Assembly: GCF_000004195.4 (NCBI RefSeq)
Contig: NC_030678.2
Coordinates: forward strand, 59,055,378-59,119,377
Source: Xenopus tropicalis
Taxonomy: Eukaryota > Chordata > Amphibia > Anura > Pipidae
Direction of reading: 5' to 3'
DNA length: 64,000 bases
Shown here: piece after piece, positions 12,366 to 21,270 of the stretch
How positions within the stretch are numbered: the first letter of the stretch is position 1
How the letters are laid out: each line of letters opens with the position of its first letter
The notes under the pieces: generated by a model
Databases searched by the model: none
What the model saw: only the letters and a program-made list of their open reading frames with translations
Told to the model about the DNA's origin: nothing
Program-made: the position numbers and the translations under genes

Positions 12366-13972
12366 TTACCTATTTATCTTCCAGACTGATTTAGCAGGCT
12401 GCATAGTTGCCCGTGTCAGTGGAACCCTAGCAAGTGTCAGTGAGTGGGCGGGAGGGTGGGTGCGTGTGTCAGTGAGCGGGGCGGGAGGGTGGGTGCGTGT
12501 GTCAGTGAGCGGGCGGGAGGGTGGGTGCGTGTGTCAGTGAGCGGGCGGGAGGGTGGGTGCGTGTGTCAGTGAGCGGGCGGGAGGGTGGGTGCGTGTGTCA
12601 GTGAGCGGGCGGGAGGGTGGGTGCGTGTGTCAGTGAGCGGGCGGGAGGGTGGGTGCGTGTGTCAGTGAGCGGGCGGGAGGGTGGGTGCGTGTGTCAGTGA
12701 GCGGGCGGGAGGGTGGGTGCGTGTGTCAGTGAGCGGGCGGGAGGGTGGGTGGGTGAGTGTGTCAGTGAGCGGGGCGGGAGGGTGGGTGGATGTGTCAGTG
12801 AGCGGGCGGGAGGGTGGGTGCGTGTGTCAGTGAGCGGGCGGGAGGGTGGGTGCGTGTGTCAGTGAGCGGGCGGGAGGGTGGGTGCGTGTGTCAGTGAGCG
12901 GGCGGGAGGGTGGGTTGCGTGTGTCAGTGAGCGGGCGGGAGGGTGGGTGCGTGTGTCAGTGAGCGGGCGGGAGGGTGGGTGCGTGTGTCAGTGAGCGGGC
13001 GGGAGGGTGGGTGCGTGTGTCAGTGAGCGGGCGGGAGGGTGGGTGCGTGTGTCAGTGAGCGGGCGGGAGGGTGGGTGCGTGTGTCAGTGAGCGGGCGGAG
13101 GTGGGTGCGTGTGTCAGTGAGCGGGCGGGAGGGTGGGTGCGTGTGTCAGTGAGCGGGCGGGAGGGTGGGTGCGTGTGTCAGTGAGCGGGCGGGAGGGTGG
13201 GTGCGTGTGTCAGTGAGCGGGCGGGAGGGTGGGTGCGTGTGTCAGTGAGCGGGCGGGAGGGTGGGTGCGTGTGTCAGTGAGCGGGCGTGGGAGGTGGGTG
13301 CGTGTGTCAGTGAGCGGGCGGGAGGGGGGTGCGTGTGTCAGTGAGCGGGGCTGGAGGGTGGGTGCGTGTGTCAGTGAGCGGGCGGAGGGTGGGTGCGTGT
13401 GTCAGTGAGCGGGCGGGAGGGTGGGTGCGTGTGTCAGTGAGCGGGCGGGAGGGGGTGCGTGTGTCCAGGGCGGGCGGAGGGGGGCGGGCGGTGAGGGGGG
13501 GGTGGGTGCGTGTGTCAGTGAGCGGGCGGGAGGGTGGGTGCGTGTGTCAGTGAGCGGGCGGGGAGGGTGGGGTGCGTGTGTCAGTGAGCGGGCGGGAGGG
13601 TGGGTGCGTGTGTCAGTGAGCGGGCGGGAGGGTGGGTGCGTGTGTCAGTGAGCGGGCGGGAGGGTGGGTGCGTGTGTCAGTGAGCGGGCGGGAGGGTGGG
13701 TGCGTGTGTCAGTGAGCGGGCGGGAGGGTGGGTGCGTGTGTCAGTGAGCGGGCGGGAGGGGTGGGTGCGTGTGTCAGTGAGCGGGCGGGAGGGTGGGTGC
13801 GTGTGTCAGTGAGCGGGGCGGGGGAGGTGGGTGCGTGTGTCATGAGCGGCGGAGGGTGGTGCGTGTGTCAGTGAGCGGGCAGTGAGGGTGGTGCGGTGCA
13901 GTGAGGCGGGCGGTAGGGTGGGTTGCGTGTGTCAGTGAGCGGGCGGTAGGGTGGGTGCGTGTGTCAGTGAGC

Positions 13973-14060
13973 GGGTTGGTGTGTCAGTGAGGGGGTTGGT
14001 GTGTCAGTGAGGGGGTTGGTGTGTCAGTGAGGGGGTTGGTGTGTCGGTGAGGGGTTGAGT
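13973..14060 (+). repeat. 20-bp variant units at the distal end of the minisatellite
   Basis: About four consecutive copies of tgtgtcagtgagggggttgg occur. They keep the gtgtcagtgag core of the 32-bp unit and lack its gcgggcgg part. Confidence 0.8.
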
Positions 14061-14178
14061 GCATGTGTCAGTGACAGGGTGGTTGGGTGTTTGCGTGTGT
14101 CGGTGAGGGAGTTGGTTGGTGGGTGTGTCGGTGGGGGGTGGGTGTGTTAGTTGGTGGTTGGTGGGTGGGTGTGATAGT

Positions 14179-14183
14179 GAGGG
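14179..14183 (+). repeat. Target site duplication, left copy (gaggg)
   Basis: The five bases immediately before the 5' LTR are identical to 20701-20705. The length suits BEL/Pao integration. The host sequence is low-complexity, so chance identity is not negligible. Confidence 0.8.
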
Positions 14184-14738
14184 TGTCATGTCTCCAGCAC
14201 AGCTTCCATCATTTTTGCTGTTTATTGTACTCATTAGCAGTGAACTCCCTCTGCTGACTGTTTGCTGCAAATGCAAGTATTAATTTCCTGTGTGACCTAT
14301 AACCTATGGAACCACCATACTTCCTGCCACGTGACGTTTGCAATGCCTTGTGGGAGTACAGACTCCATTTTATAGATCATGCTGTACAAGAAGCACACAC
14401 TCTCCATCTTCTCCCCATGGTAGCATCGCTGGTAAGGATTATGGTCATAAATCCTGGACTGAGCCACCATTAAAAAGCTGCCAGCTCCTCAGAGACACTG
14501 TGGCATATAATCAGATCCAGAAATGTTTTGTATGTTGCAGTTGTTTTGTGTTAGTGTATTCCCCATATACTCATTGTGCTTTATCTCCTTTGTATTACAG
14601 TTTTACCACATTTATTTCCACAATCACCCAGTAAAGTTCAACAGATTTACCCTTTGCCTCTTTATTGGAGTGTGGGAAGGTTTAGCTGTATGTCAAGCTA
14701 CATACTACCTCAGGGTAACACGTGGTGAGGACAGAACA
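14184..14738 (+). repeat. 5' LTR of the BEL/Pao element
   Basis: It begins tgtcatgtctccagcac and ends gtgaggacagaaca. It is 555 bp, aligning without gaps to 20146-20700. The one difference I see is cctgccacgtgac here against cctgccatgtgac in the 3' copy. A TATA-like ttttatag lies at 14368-14375 and ATTAAA at 14469-14474. The 98-codon open frame in each LTR is identical because the LTRs are, and it has no protein signature. Confidence 0.95.
14368..14375 (+). promoter_or_regulatory. Possible TATA box of the 5' LTR
   Basis: ttttatag sits about one third into the LTR. The choice rests on sequence alone, and no initiator was identified. Confidence 0.35.
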
Positions 14739-14950
14739 GTAAAACAGCGGCTATCCAGTGGGTAGAGCAGTTCAGAGGCTTCACTGCAGGCTATAAAACA
14801 AGCGCAGCAAGAAAGCAGCTACAAAAGTGCAGTGTACCCCCACTAAACTGCAATAAGATATAGTGAATACACAGAGGCCTGCTATTTTGCAGCTACCTGC
14901 ACTCAACTATACAGCCGTCCCTGCAAGGGCAAATACCCCGCAACAGCATA
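14739..14950 (+). other. Retroelement leader between 5' LTR and Gag start; primer site unresolved
   Basis: The first TGG, needed to pair with a tRNA CCA end, is at 14759-14761 (tgggtagagcag), about 20 nt after the LTR. I could not assign it to a tRNA. The stretch ccagtgggtagagca resembles the sense strand of a tRNA D-arm rather than its complement. Confidence 0.4.
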
Positions 14951-17900
14951 ATGTCCCAGAAACGGACACCTTCGCTTACAACCAGGTCCCAGGTTTCTGG
15001 TTCCTCCCAGCGCTCGTCTGTTATTAATGCTGCCGCCATTGCCCGCGCAAAAGCAGAAGCAGCCAAGGCCCGCGCCTCCTTTGCAGAAAAGGAGATGGAG
15101 GCAAAAGTAGAATGGGCACGCCTGGAAGCAGAAAGAGCGCGCCAGGAAGCAGAAAGAGTGCACCTAGAAGCAGAGCGAAAAATAGAAAGCGGTCGCCTAG
15201 AAGCATTCCTAGAGAAGCTCAATATAGAGAAGGAAGCTGCAGCAGCCATAGCTGAAGCGGAAGCTCTAGAGGCAATCATATACCCTGACAGTGAAAGACA
15301 CAGCAGGATGCCAGATCTGGAGACTGAGGCCCAAGACCCGCTACAGCGCACTTCTGAGTACGTCCACTGGCACTCCAAACAAGGTATGGGTTGTCTTTCA
15401 GCGCAAGAACCAGACCAACGAGCTACCCAGGAGCCAGACCAAGACTGCCATGCGACTCAACAAGTCAGCAGCAAGCCGCAGATCCACCAAAGAGACAACG
15501 CGGAGCAAAGTGATCCTGTCTACGGAACCTACGCCAACCAAGCACCTAAATCTATGGGTAACCCTCCAGCTGCCTCCTCTGCTATGTTAAAGCGGTATGT
15601 CACAAATCCGCCTAAAGGAGAGCCTCCAGACAGGTATGATTACACTACACCTTTTCACTATTACACTGGTCCACCCACCTACCCTGGTGCCAACCAGGCC
15701 ACAATGGACTTTGCCAAGTTCTTTGCCCGGCGTGAGCTAATCACCAAAGGACTTGTAAAGTTTAATGACCGCCCAGAAGGCTTCAGGGCCTGGCGATCTT
15801 CCTTCCAAAACACTATCAGAGACTTAGACCTATCATACAGCGAGGAGATAGACCTCCTAATTAAATACTTAGGTACCGAGTCTGCAGAACATGCCAAAAG
15901 GATCAGGGTGATCAACATAAACCACCCACAGACTGGTCTCAAAATGATTTGGCACAGACTTAATGAGTGTTATGGCTCAGCAGAGGTAGTAGAGAATGCA
16001 CTCTTCAAAAGAATTGATGATTTTCCTAAAATATCTAATAAAGGTTACCAAAAACTTAGGGAACTAAGTGACTTATTAATGGAACTTCAGGTTGCTAAGG
16101 CTGAAGGGGACTTACCGGGACTTGCATTCCTTGACACAGCCAGAGGTGTCAACCCCATTGTGCAAAAGTTACCTTACAACTTGCAGGAGCGCTGGATGAC
16201 ACACGGGTCAAAGTACAAAGAAATGCACAATGTTCCTTTTCCTCCATTCACTGTGCTTGTAGACTTTGTATACCAACAAGCCAAGATGAGAAATGACCCC
16301 AGTTTTGACCTCAGTCTGCCACACACAACTCCCTTAGTGCTTAATGCTCGCAAAGCAGCAGTAACAGTTCACAAAACTAATGCTTCCCTTTCAGATTCTT
16401 CCCACAGATCCGCTGGTTCTACACGTGAAGAGACAAGGAGCAGAGACCCTGGTAAGCAGTGCCCCCTGCATCAAAGGCCTCATCCTCTCCTGAAATGCAG
16501 AGCCTTCAGGGAGAAGTCCATAGAGGAACGCAAAGCCTTCCTAAAGGAGAACAACATCTGTTACAAGTGCTGCTCATCAACAGCTCACCTCGCTAAGGAC
16601 TGTAAGGTCAGTGTAAAATGCACAGAATGTGACAGCACACATCACAACACAGCTCTACACCCTGGGCCAGCCCCGTGGGTTTTACCTCACAACAATGGTG
16701 CCAGCAAGCATGGCGGGGAGGAAGGTAACACTGCTACAGCTACACCAGAGGTCAGTTCACAATGCACAGAAGTTTGTAAAGGAGCAACAGGTGGCAAATC
16801 CTGCTCTAAAATCTGCCTTGTCAGAGTCTATCCAACAGGCCATAAAGACAGAGCGGTTAAGCTTTACGCAATCCTGGATGACCAGAGCAACAGATCTCTA
16901 GCCTGTCCAGCCTTCTTTGACGCATTCAATATCAAAGGCCCAAGCACTCCTTACTCCCTAAAAACTTGTGCAGGAATCACTGAGACAACAGGGAGAAGGG
17001 CATCCGGTTACCAGGTAGAGTCCATAGATGGACAGGTACAATTACCTTTACCAACCATAATTGAGTGCAACAGAATTCCTGACAATAGATCTGAAATCCC
17101 TACACCAGACGTAGCACAGCACCACGTGCACTTAAAACCTATAATGCACCTAATCCCTAAGCTTGACCCCAAGGCCCAGATACTGCTTCTCCTTGGGAGG
17201 GATATCTTACAGGTCCATAAAGCAAGGGACCAGATTAATGGTCCAAACAATGCTCCTTACACACAGAAGTTAGACCTAGGATGGGTCATAATAGGAGACG
17301 TCTGTCTTGGAAGTGTGCACAAACCAGCTTATGTAAACAGCTTGCTCACAAACACACTAGAGAATGGACGTCCCTCCATCTTCCAACCATGTCACAATAG
17401 CTTCCTCATAAAAGAAAGGCCCTTTAATACAAACCTGACTCACACCCTCTTGAACCCCTTTGATGACAACGATGCTTGTGACAGTGATCAAGACCATCTG
17501 GGGTGCACAGTGTTTCATAGATCAAAAGAGGATAATCAGATAGCAATGTCTATTGAGGATAAACTCTTCTTAGAAATAATGGAGCAGGGGCTAGTCAAAA
17601 ATGATGCCAACAGTTGGGTAGCACCTCTACCCTTTAGACCCCGGAGGCAACGCCTACCCAACAACAGAGAGGAGGCCCTAAAACGCTTCAACTCTCTCAA
17701 ACGCAGCTTTCAAAAGAAACCAGAGATGAAAAGCCACTTCTTTACCTTCATGGGGAAAATATTTGAGAACAGTCATGCAGAGCTAGCTCCCACCCTCACT
17801 GACACTGAGGAATGCTGGTACCTACCAATATTTGGAGTGTATCATCCAAAGAAACCAGGACAGATTAGAGCGGTTTTTGATTCCAGTTCTAAGTTCAAAG

Positions 17901-20113
17901 GTGTCTCCCTAAATGATGTCCTCCTAACAGGCCCTGACCTCAATAACAAACTTCTGGGAGTACTCCTTCGTTTTCGCAAAGACTCTATTGCATTTATTGC
18001 TGACATTCAACAAATGTTCCACTGTTTTCTAGTAAGAGAGAAAGACAGAAATTTCCTGAGATTCTTCTGGTACAGAGACAATGATCCTTCCAAAGACATC
18101 ACAGAGTATCGAATGAGGGTACACATCTTTGGCAACAGCCCTTCCCCTGCAGTTGCAATCTACGGGCTCAGACGCTCTGCTCAGGAAAGTGAGGTGGAGT
18201 ATGGGTCAGATGTCAAGCAATTAGTTGAAAAAGACTTTTATGTAGATGACTGCTTAAAATCCTTACCCTCAAGTAAAGCTGCAATCTGTCTTCTCAAAAG
18301 AGCACAGGAAGCTCTTGCTTGCTCAAACCTTAGGCTTCACAAAATAGCTTCCAACAGCAAAGAAGTAATGCAAGCCTTCCCTTCTCAGGACCATTCAAAT
18401 GACCTAAGAGACTTAGACTTAGGAGCTGACTCTTTACCTGTTCAACGGAGCCTTGGACTTCTGTGGGACTTACAGTCTGATACCTTTGCCTTCCAAGTAA
18501 ATAAGGAGGAAAAACCCTTCACTCGCAGAGGTGTCCTGTCCACAATAAATAGCCTATATGATCCATTAGGATTTGCTGCTCCGGTCACCATACAAGGTAA
18601 AGCACTTCTAAGAGACTTAACAATGGAAACATCCGACTGGGATGCTCCACTGGCACCTGATAAAAAGAATATGTGGGCAGAGTGGAGAAGTTCTTTGACA
18701 ACTCTTTCCAGTCTTCAGGTAACACGCCCATATGCTTCAATACCTTCTACAGAAATACAAAGTCAAAAACTGTACGTTTTCTGTGATGCTTCTGTTAAAG
18801 CCATAGGTGCTGTCGCCTACATTAGAACCGTGGATGTCTATAGACAATGTCACATTGGGTTTGTTATGGGCAAAGCAAAACTTGCACCAATTCCAGAGCA
18901 TACCATTCCCAGATTGGAACTCTGTGCTGCTGTTCTAGCCGTGGAGCTAGCCGAACTTATTACAGCTGAGATCGGCATAGAGCTCAAAGAGACTGTTTTC
19001 TACACAGACAGCAAGGTAGTACTGGGCTATATCTACAATGAAACCAGAAGGTTTTATGTTTATGTCACCAACAGGGTACTCAGAATTAGGAGATCCACCT
19101 GTCCAGAACAGTGGCACTATGTACCTACCAACTACAACCCTGCAGACCACGCAACCAGAGCTGTCGCTGCAAGTCAACTTAAAAGCACATCTTGGCTCAC
19201 AGGACCTGCATTCTTGTGTAGAACTGAACAAACTGCTTCTGAGAACAAAACATTTGAGCTAGTGGATGCAAATTCAGATGCTGAAATCCGCCCCCAAGTG
19301 TCTGCATGTCACACAATAATTACTAACAACCAACTTAAATCCAGCAGGTTTAATAGGTTTTCAAGTTGGAAATCACTCGTCCGAGCTATCACCTGTCTGA
19401 CCCACATAGCTCGCTCCTTCAAACATACCTCATCTAAAGATGTAAGTACCTGCAAAGGATGGCATCACTGTAAAAATGTCTGCACAGTAGCAGAACTCCA
19501 GCAAGCAAAGAATGTCATTCTTCACACCGTACAACACGAGATTTATTCTAAAGAGATCAACTGCATAGCCAGGAGGATCCTCAACTCCATCTTCTTACAA
19601 GTAGGAACTGCAAAGCTCACCCATGAGTCTTTAACCACCTTCATGGCTGAAGTCTCAGCTATTATAAATGCTAGACCCCTTACTTCTGTCTCAAACGACC
19701 CAGAAGATCCTTTCTTGCTTACACCTGCCACTCTACTTACTCAAAAGACTGTAACACTGAGTGCTCCTTCTGGGGAATTTACTAATAAAGACTTGTACAA
19801 GCGTCAGTGGAGACAAGTACAGTGTCTTGCAAATACCTTTTGGGACAGATGGAGAAAGCAATACATCTCTACTTTGCAGCCACGGAACAAATGGCAAACC
19901 GCCAAACCAAACCTTAAGCCTGGTGACGTTGTTCTTGTGAAAGACTGCCAGTCACAAAGAAATGAATGGCCCTTAGGTCTTGTTGCCAAAACATTTCCCA
20001 GTGAGGACGGAAGAGTCCGCAAAGTTGAAGTTAAAATCTCCAAACAGGGAGAAACCAAATTCTTCTTCAGACCAGTATCTGAACTAACCTTGTTGTTATC
20101 TCCTCAGGAATGA
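14951..20113 (+). CDS. Gag-Pol polyprotein of BEL/Pao retrotransposon (1720 aa), integrase catalytic core missing
   Basis: One uninterrupted frame runs from the first ATG (MSQKRTPSL) to TGA. Residues about 23-108 are an Ala/Glu/Arg-rich coiled coil and about 256-440 a DUF1759-like Gag region. About 504-570 is Cys/His-rich with a CX2CX5HX4C knuckle (CYKCCSSTAHLAKDC). The protease active site is ILDDQSNRS at 641-649. Reverse transcriptase spans about 957-1105, with Asp1018 in FIADIQQMFH and the YVDD motif at 1097-1100. RNase H follows, with Asp1279 (FCDAS) and Asp1353 (YTDSK). At Ala1540/Arg1541 the chain jumps from the region before the integrase zinc finger (EIYSKEINCIA) to the helix after the catalytic core (RRILNSIFLQ), then INARPLT and the C-terminal DUF5641-like part. 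The H2C2 finger and all three DDE acidic residues are absent, roughly 270-300 residues by comparison with the family. The frame is kept. Catalytic motifs of protease, RT and RNase H look intact. Confidence 0.95.
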   Translation: MSQKRTPSLTTRSQVSGSSQRSSVINAAAIARAKAEAAKARASFAEKEMEAKVEWARLEAERARQEAERVHLEAERKIESGRLEAFLEKLNIEKEAAAAIAEAEALEAIIYPDSERHSRMPDLETEAQDPLQRTSEYVHWHSKQGMGCLSAQEPDQRATQEPDQDCHATQQVSSKPQIHQRDNAEQSDPVYGTYANQAPKSMGNPPAASSAMLKRYVTNPPKGEPPDRYDYTTPFHYYTGPPTYPGANQATMDFAKFFARRELITKGLVKFNDRPEGFRAWRSSFQNTIRDLDLSYSEEIDLLIKYLGTESAEHAKRIRVININHPQTGLKMIWHRLNECYGSAEVVENALFKRIDDFPKISNKGYQKLRELSDLLMELQVAKAEGDLPGLAFLDTARGVNPIVQKLPYNLQERWMTHGSKYKEMHNVPFPPFTVLVDFVYQQAKMRNDPSFDLSLPHTTPLVLNARKAAVTVHKTNASLSDSSHRSAGSTREETRSRDPGKQCPLHQRPHPLLKCRAFREKSIEERKAFLKENNICYKCCSSTAHLAKDCKVSVKCTECDSTHHNTALHPGPAPWVLPHNNGASKHGGEEGNTATATPEVSSQCTEVCKGATGGKSCSKICLVRVYPTGHKDRAVKLYAILDDQSNRSLACPAFFDAFNIKGPSTPYSLKTCAGITETTGRRASGYQVESIDGQVQLPLPTIIECNRIPDNRSEIPTPDVAQHHVHLKPIMHLIPKLDPKAQILLLLGRDILQVHKARDQINGPNNAPYTQKLDLGWVIIGDVCLGSVHKPAYVNSLLTNTLENGRPSIFQPCHNSFLIKERPFNTNLTHTLLNPFDDNDACDSDQDHLGCTVFHRSKEDNQIAMSIEDKLFLEIMEQGLVKNDANSWVAPLPFRPRRQRLPNNREEALKRFNSLKRSFQKKPEMKSHFFTFMGKIFENSHAELAPTLTDTEECWYLPIFGVYHPKKPGQIRAVFDSSSKFKGVSLNDVLLTGPDLNNKLLGVLLRFRKDSIAFIADIQQMFHCFLVREKDRNFLRFFWYRDNDPSKDITEYRMRVHIFGNSPSPAVAIYGLRRSAQESEVEYGSDVKQLVEKDFYVDDCLKSLPSSKAAICLLKRAQEALACSNLRLHKIASNSKEVMQAFPSQDHSNDLRDLDLGADSLPVQRSLGLLWDLQSDTFAFQVNKEEKPFTRRGVLSTINSLYDPLGFAAPVTIQGKALLRDLTMETSDWDAPLAPDKKNMWAEWRSSLTTLSSLQVTRPYASIPSTEIQSQKLYVFCDASVKAIGAVAYIRTVDVYRQCHIGFVMGKAKLAPIPEHTIPRLELCAAVLAVELAELITAEIGIELKETVFYTDSKVVLGYIYNETRRFYVYVTNRVLRIRRSTCPEQWHYVPTNYNPADHATRAVAASQLKSTSWLTGPAFLCRTEQTASENKTFELVDANSDAEIRPQVSACHTIITNNQLKSSRFNRFSSWKSLVRAITCLTHIARSFKHTSSKDVSTCKGWHHCKNVCTVAELQQAKNVILHTVQHEIYSKEINCIARRILNSIFLQVGTAKLTHESLTTFMAEVSAIINARPLTSVSNDPEDPFLLTPATLLTQKTVTLSAPSGEFTNKDLYKRQWRQVQCLANTFWDRWRKQYISTLQPRNKWQTAKPNLKPGDVVLVKDCQSQRNEWPLGLVAKTFPSEDGRVRKVEVKISKQGETKFFFRPVSELTLLLSPQE

Positions 20114-20130
20114 AATGGTGGCATCTATAG

Positions 20131-20145
20131 ATACCAGACGGGGAG
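20131..20145 (+). promoter_or_regulatory. Weak polypurine tract before the 3' LTR
   Basis: ataccagacggggag abuts the 3' LTR start. The purine run is short (gggga g, interrupted by c), but its position is that expected of the plus-strand primer. Confidence 0.5.
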
Positions 20146-20700
20146 TGTCATGTCTCCAGCACAGCTTCCATCATTTTTGCTGTTTATTGTACTCATTAGC
20201 AGTGAACTCCCTCTGCTGACTGTTTGCTGCAAATGCAAGTATTAATTTCCTGTGTGACCTATAACCTATGGAACCACCATACTTCCTGCCATGTGACGTT
20301 TGCAATGCCTTGTGGGAGTACAGACTCCATTTTATAGATCATGCTGTACAAGAAGCACACACTCTCCATCTTCTCCCCATGGTAGCATCGCTGGTAAGGA
20401 TTATGGTCATAAATCCTGGACTGAGCCACCATTAAAAAGCTGCCAGCTCCTCAGAGACACTGTGGCATATAATCAGATCCAGAAATGTTTTGTATGTTGC
20501 AGTTGTTTTGTGTTAGTGTATTCCCCATATACTCATTGTGCTTTATCTCCTTTGTATTACAGTTTTACCACATTTATTTCCACAATCACCCAGTAAAGTT
20601 CAACAGATTTACCCTTTGCCTCTTTATTGGAGTGTGGGAAGGTTTAGCTGTATGTCAAGCTACATACTACCTCAGGGTAACACGTGGTGAGGACAGAACA
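20146..20700 (+). repeat. 3' LTR of the BEL/Pao element
   Basis: 555 bp, starting tgtcatgtctcc and ending gaggacagaaca, identical to the 5' LTR except the C/T difference noted there. It is followed directly by gaggg. Confidence 0.95.
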
Positions 20701-20846
20701 GAGGGGGTTGGTGGGTGGGTGTGTCTGTGAGGGGGTGGGTGGGTGCGTCTGTCAGTGAGAGGGTGGGTGTGTTGGTGAGGGGGTTGGTGTGTGTGTGTCG
20801 GTGAGGGGGTGGGTAGGTGGGGGTTTGTGTCGGTGAGGGGGTGGGT
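20701..20846 (+). repeat. Minisatellite remnant on the far side of the retroelement
   Basis: It is G-rich sequence with the gtgtgtcggtgagggggtggg and gtctgtcagtgag modules of the array at 12427-14183. Its presence shows that the retroelement landed inside the array. It starts with the right copy of the 5-bp duplication (20701-20705). Confidence 0.9.
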
Positions 20847-21139
20847 AAATCTTCTGTGCTCTTGCTGCACTTTACATTTTGGTCACTTACCTTAGTGGAT
20901 AAATCCTCTTGCTGCACTTTACATTTTGGTCACTTACCTTAGTGGGAAAATCCTCTTGCTGCATTTTACATTTTGGTCACTTACCTTAGTGGGAAAATCC
21001 TCTTGCTGCATTTTACATTTTGGTCACTTACCTTAGTAGATAAATCCTCTTGCTGCACTTTACATTTTGGTCACTTACCTTAGTGGGTAAATCCTCTTGC
21101 TGCACTTTACATTTTGGTCACTTACCTTAGTGGGTAAAT
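20847..21139 (+). repeat. Tandem array of a 47-bp unit, six copies
   Basis: cttgctgca recurs at 20861, 20908, 20955, 21002, 21049 and 21096, exactly every 47 bp. Each unit contains tttacattttggtcacttac and ends ccttagtgg or a one-base variant. Copies differ at a few positions (cac/cat, gggaaa/ggataa/agataa). Confidence 0.95.
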
Positions 21140-21270
21140 TGCAATATCTGCATGCCATTGAATATATGCAGGTAATGTAATATTCATTAATGCATTATGA
21201 GTGTACATGCCATTTGCAGTGACCAACCCTCATTATGAGGGTTACCAAAGTCAATAATGTAAATGTATAG

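Larger units (their letters stand above)
12427..14183 (+). repeat. GC-rich minisatellite, 32-bp unit, about 45-50 copies
   Basis: It is a head-to-tail array. The unit reads gtgtgtcagtgagcgggcgg followed by gagggtgggtgc (32 bp), and most copies from about 12460 to 13430 are near identical. The + strand is strongly G-rich and each unit holds GGGCGGGAGGGTGGG. From about 13973 the unit shortens to a 20-bp form (tgtgtcagtgagggggttgg), then degenerates. The array is cut by the retroelement at 14184 and resumes at 20701. The 74-76 codon open frames inside are repeat translations, not genes. Confidence 0.95.
14184..20700 (+). mobile_element. BEL/Pao LTR retrotransposon, full length in outline, integrase core deleted
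   Basis: Two 555-bp direct LTRs (TG...CA ends) bracket a 5407-bp interior with one long Gag-Pol reading frame. A gaggg duplication flanks the whole. The order is Gag coiled coil, DUF1759-like region, zinc knuckle, aspartic protease, reverse transcriptase and RNase H, followed by only the extreme ends of integrase. That order and the motifs are those of the Pao/BEL superfamily. The LTRs differ at one position that I could find, implying a recent insertion. No env-like frame is present. Confidence 0.95.

Noticed and set aside
13329..13651. Two glycine/valine/arginine-rich frames in the minisatellite
   Set aside because: They are translations of the 32-bp tandem repeat. Frames open and close with indels, with no independent coding evidence.
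14338..14634. 98-codon frame in the LTR, repeated at 20300-20596
   Set aside because: The copies are identical only because the LTRs are. There is no protein signature, and it lies across LTR regulatory sequence.
14755..14785. Possible tRNA gene or tRNA-derived SINE head
   Set aside because: Only a D-arm-like stretch is present. No anticodon arm, B box or acceptor pairing could be traced.
14893..15378. 161-codon Ser/Ala-rich - strand frame
   Set aside because: Antisense of the Gag coiled-coil coding region, whose Ala/Glu/Arg codon bias leaves the reverse frames open.
20847..21139. Regular 47-bp spacing suggesting a CRISPR-like array
   Set aside because: The whole 47-bp unit is repeated with only point differences, so there are no unique spacers, and the host is a vertebrate.
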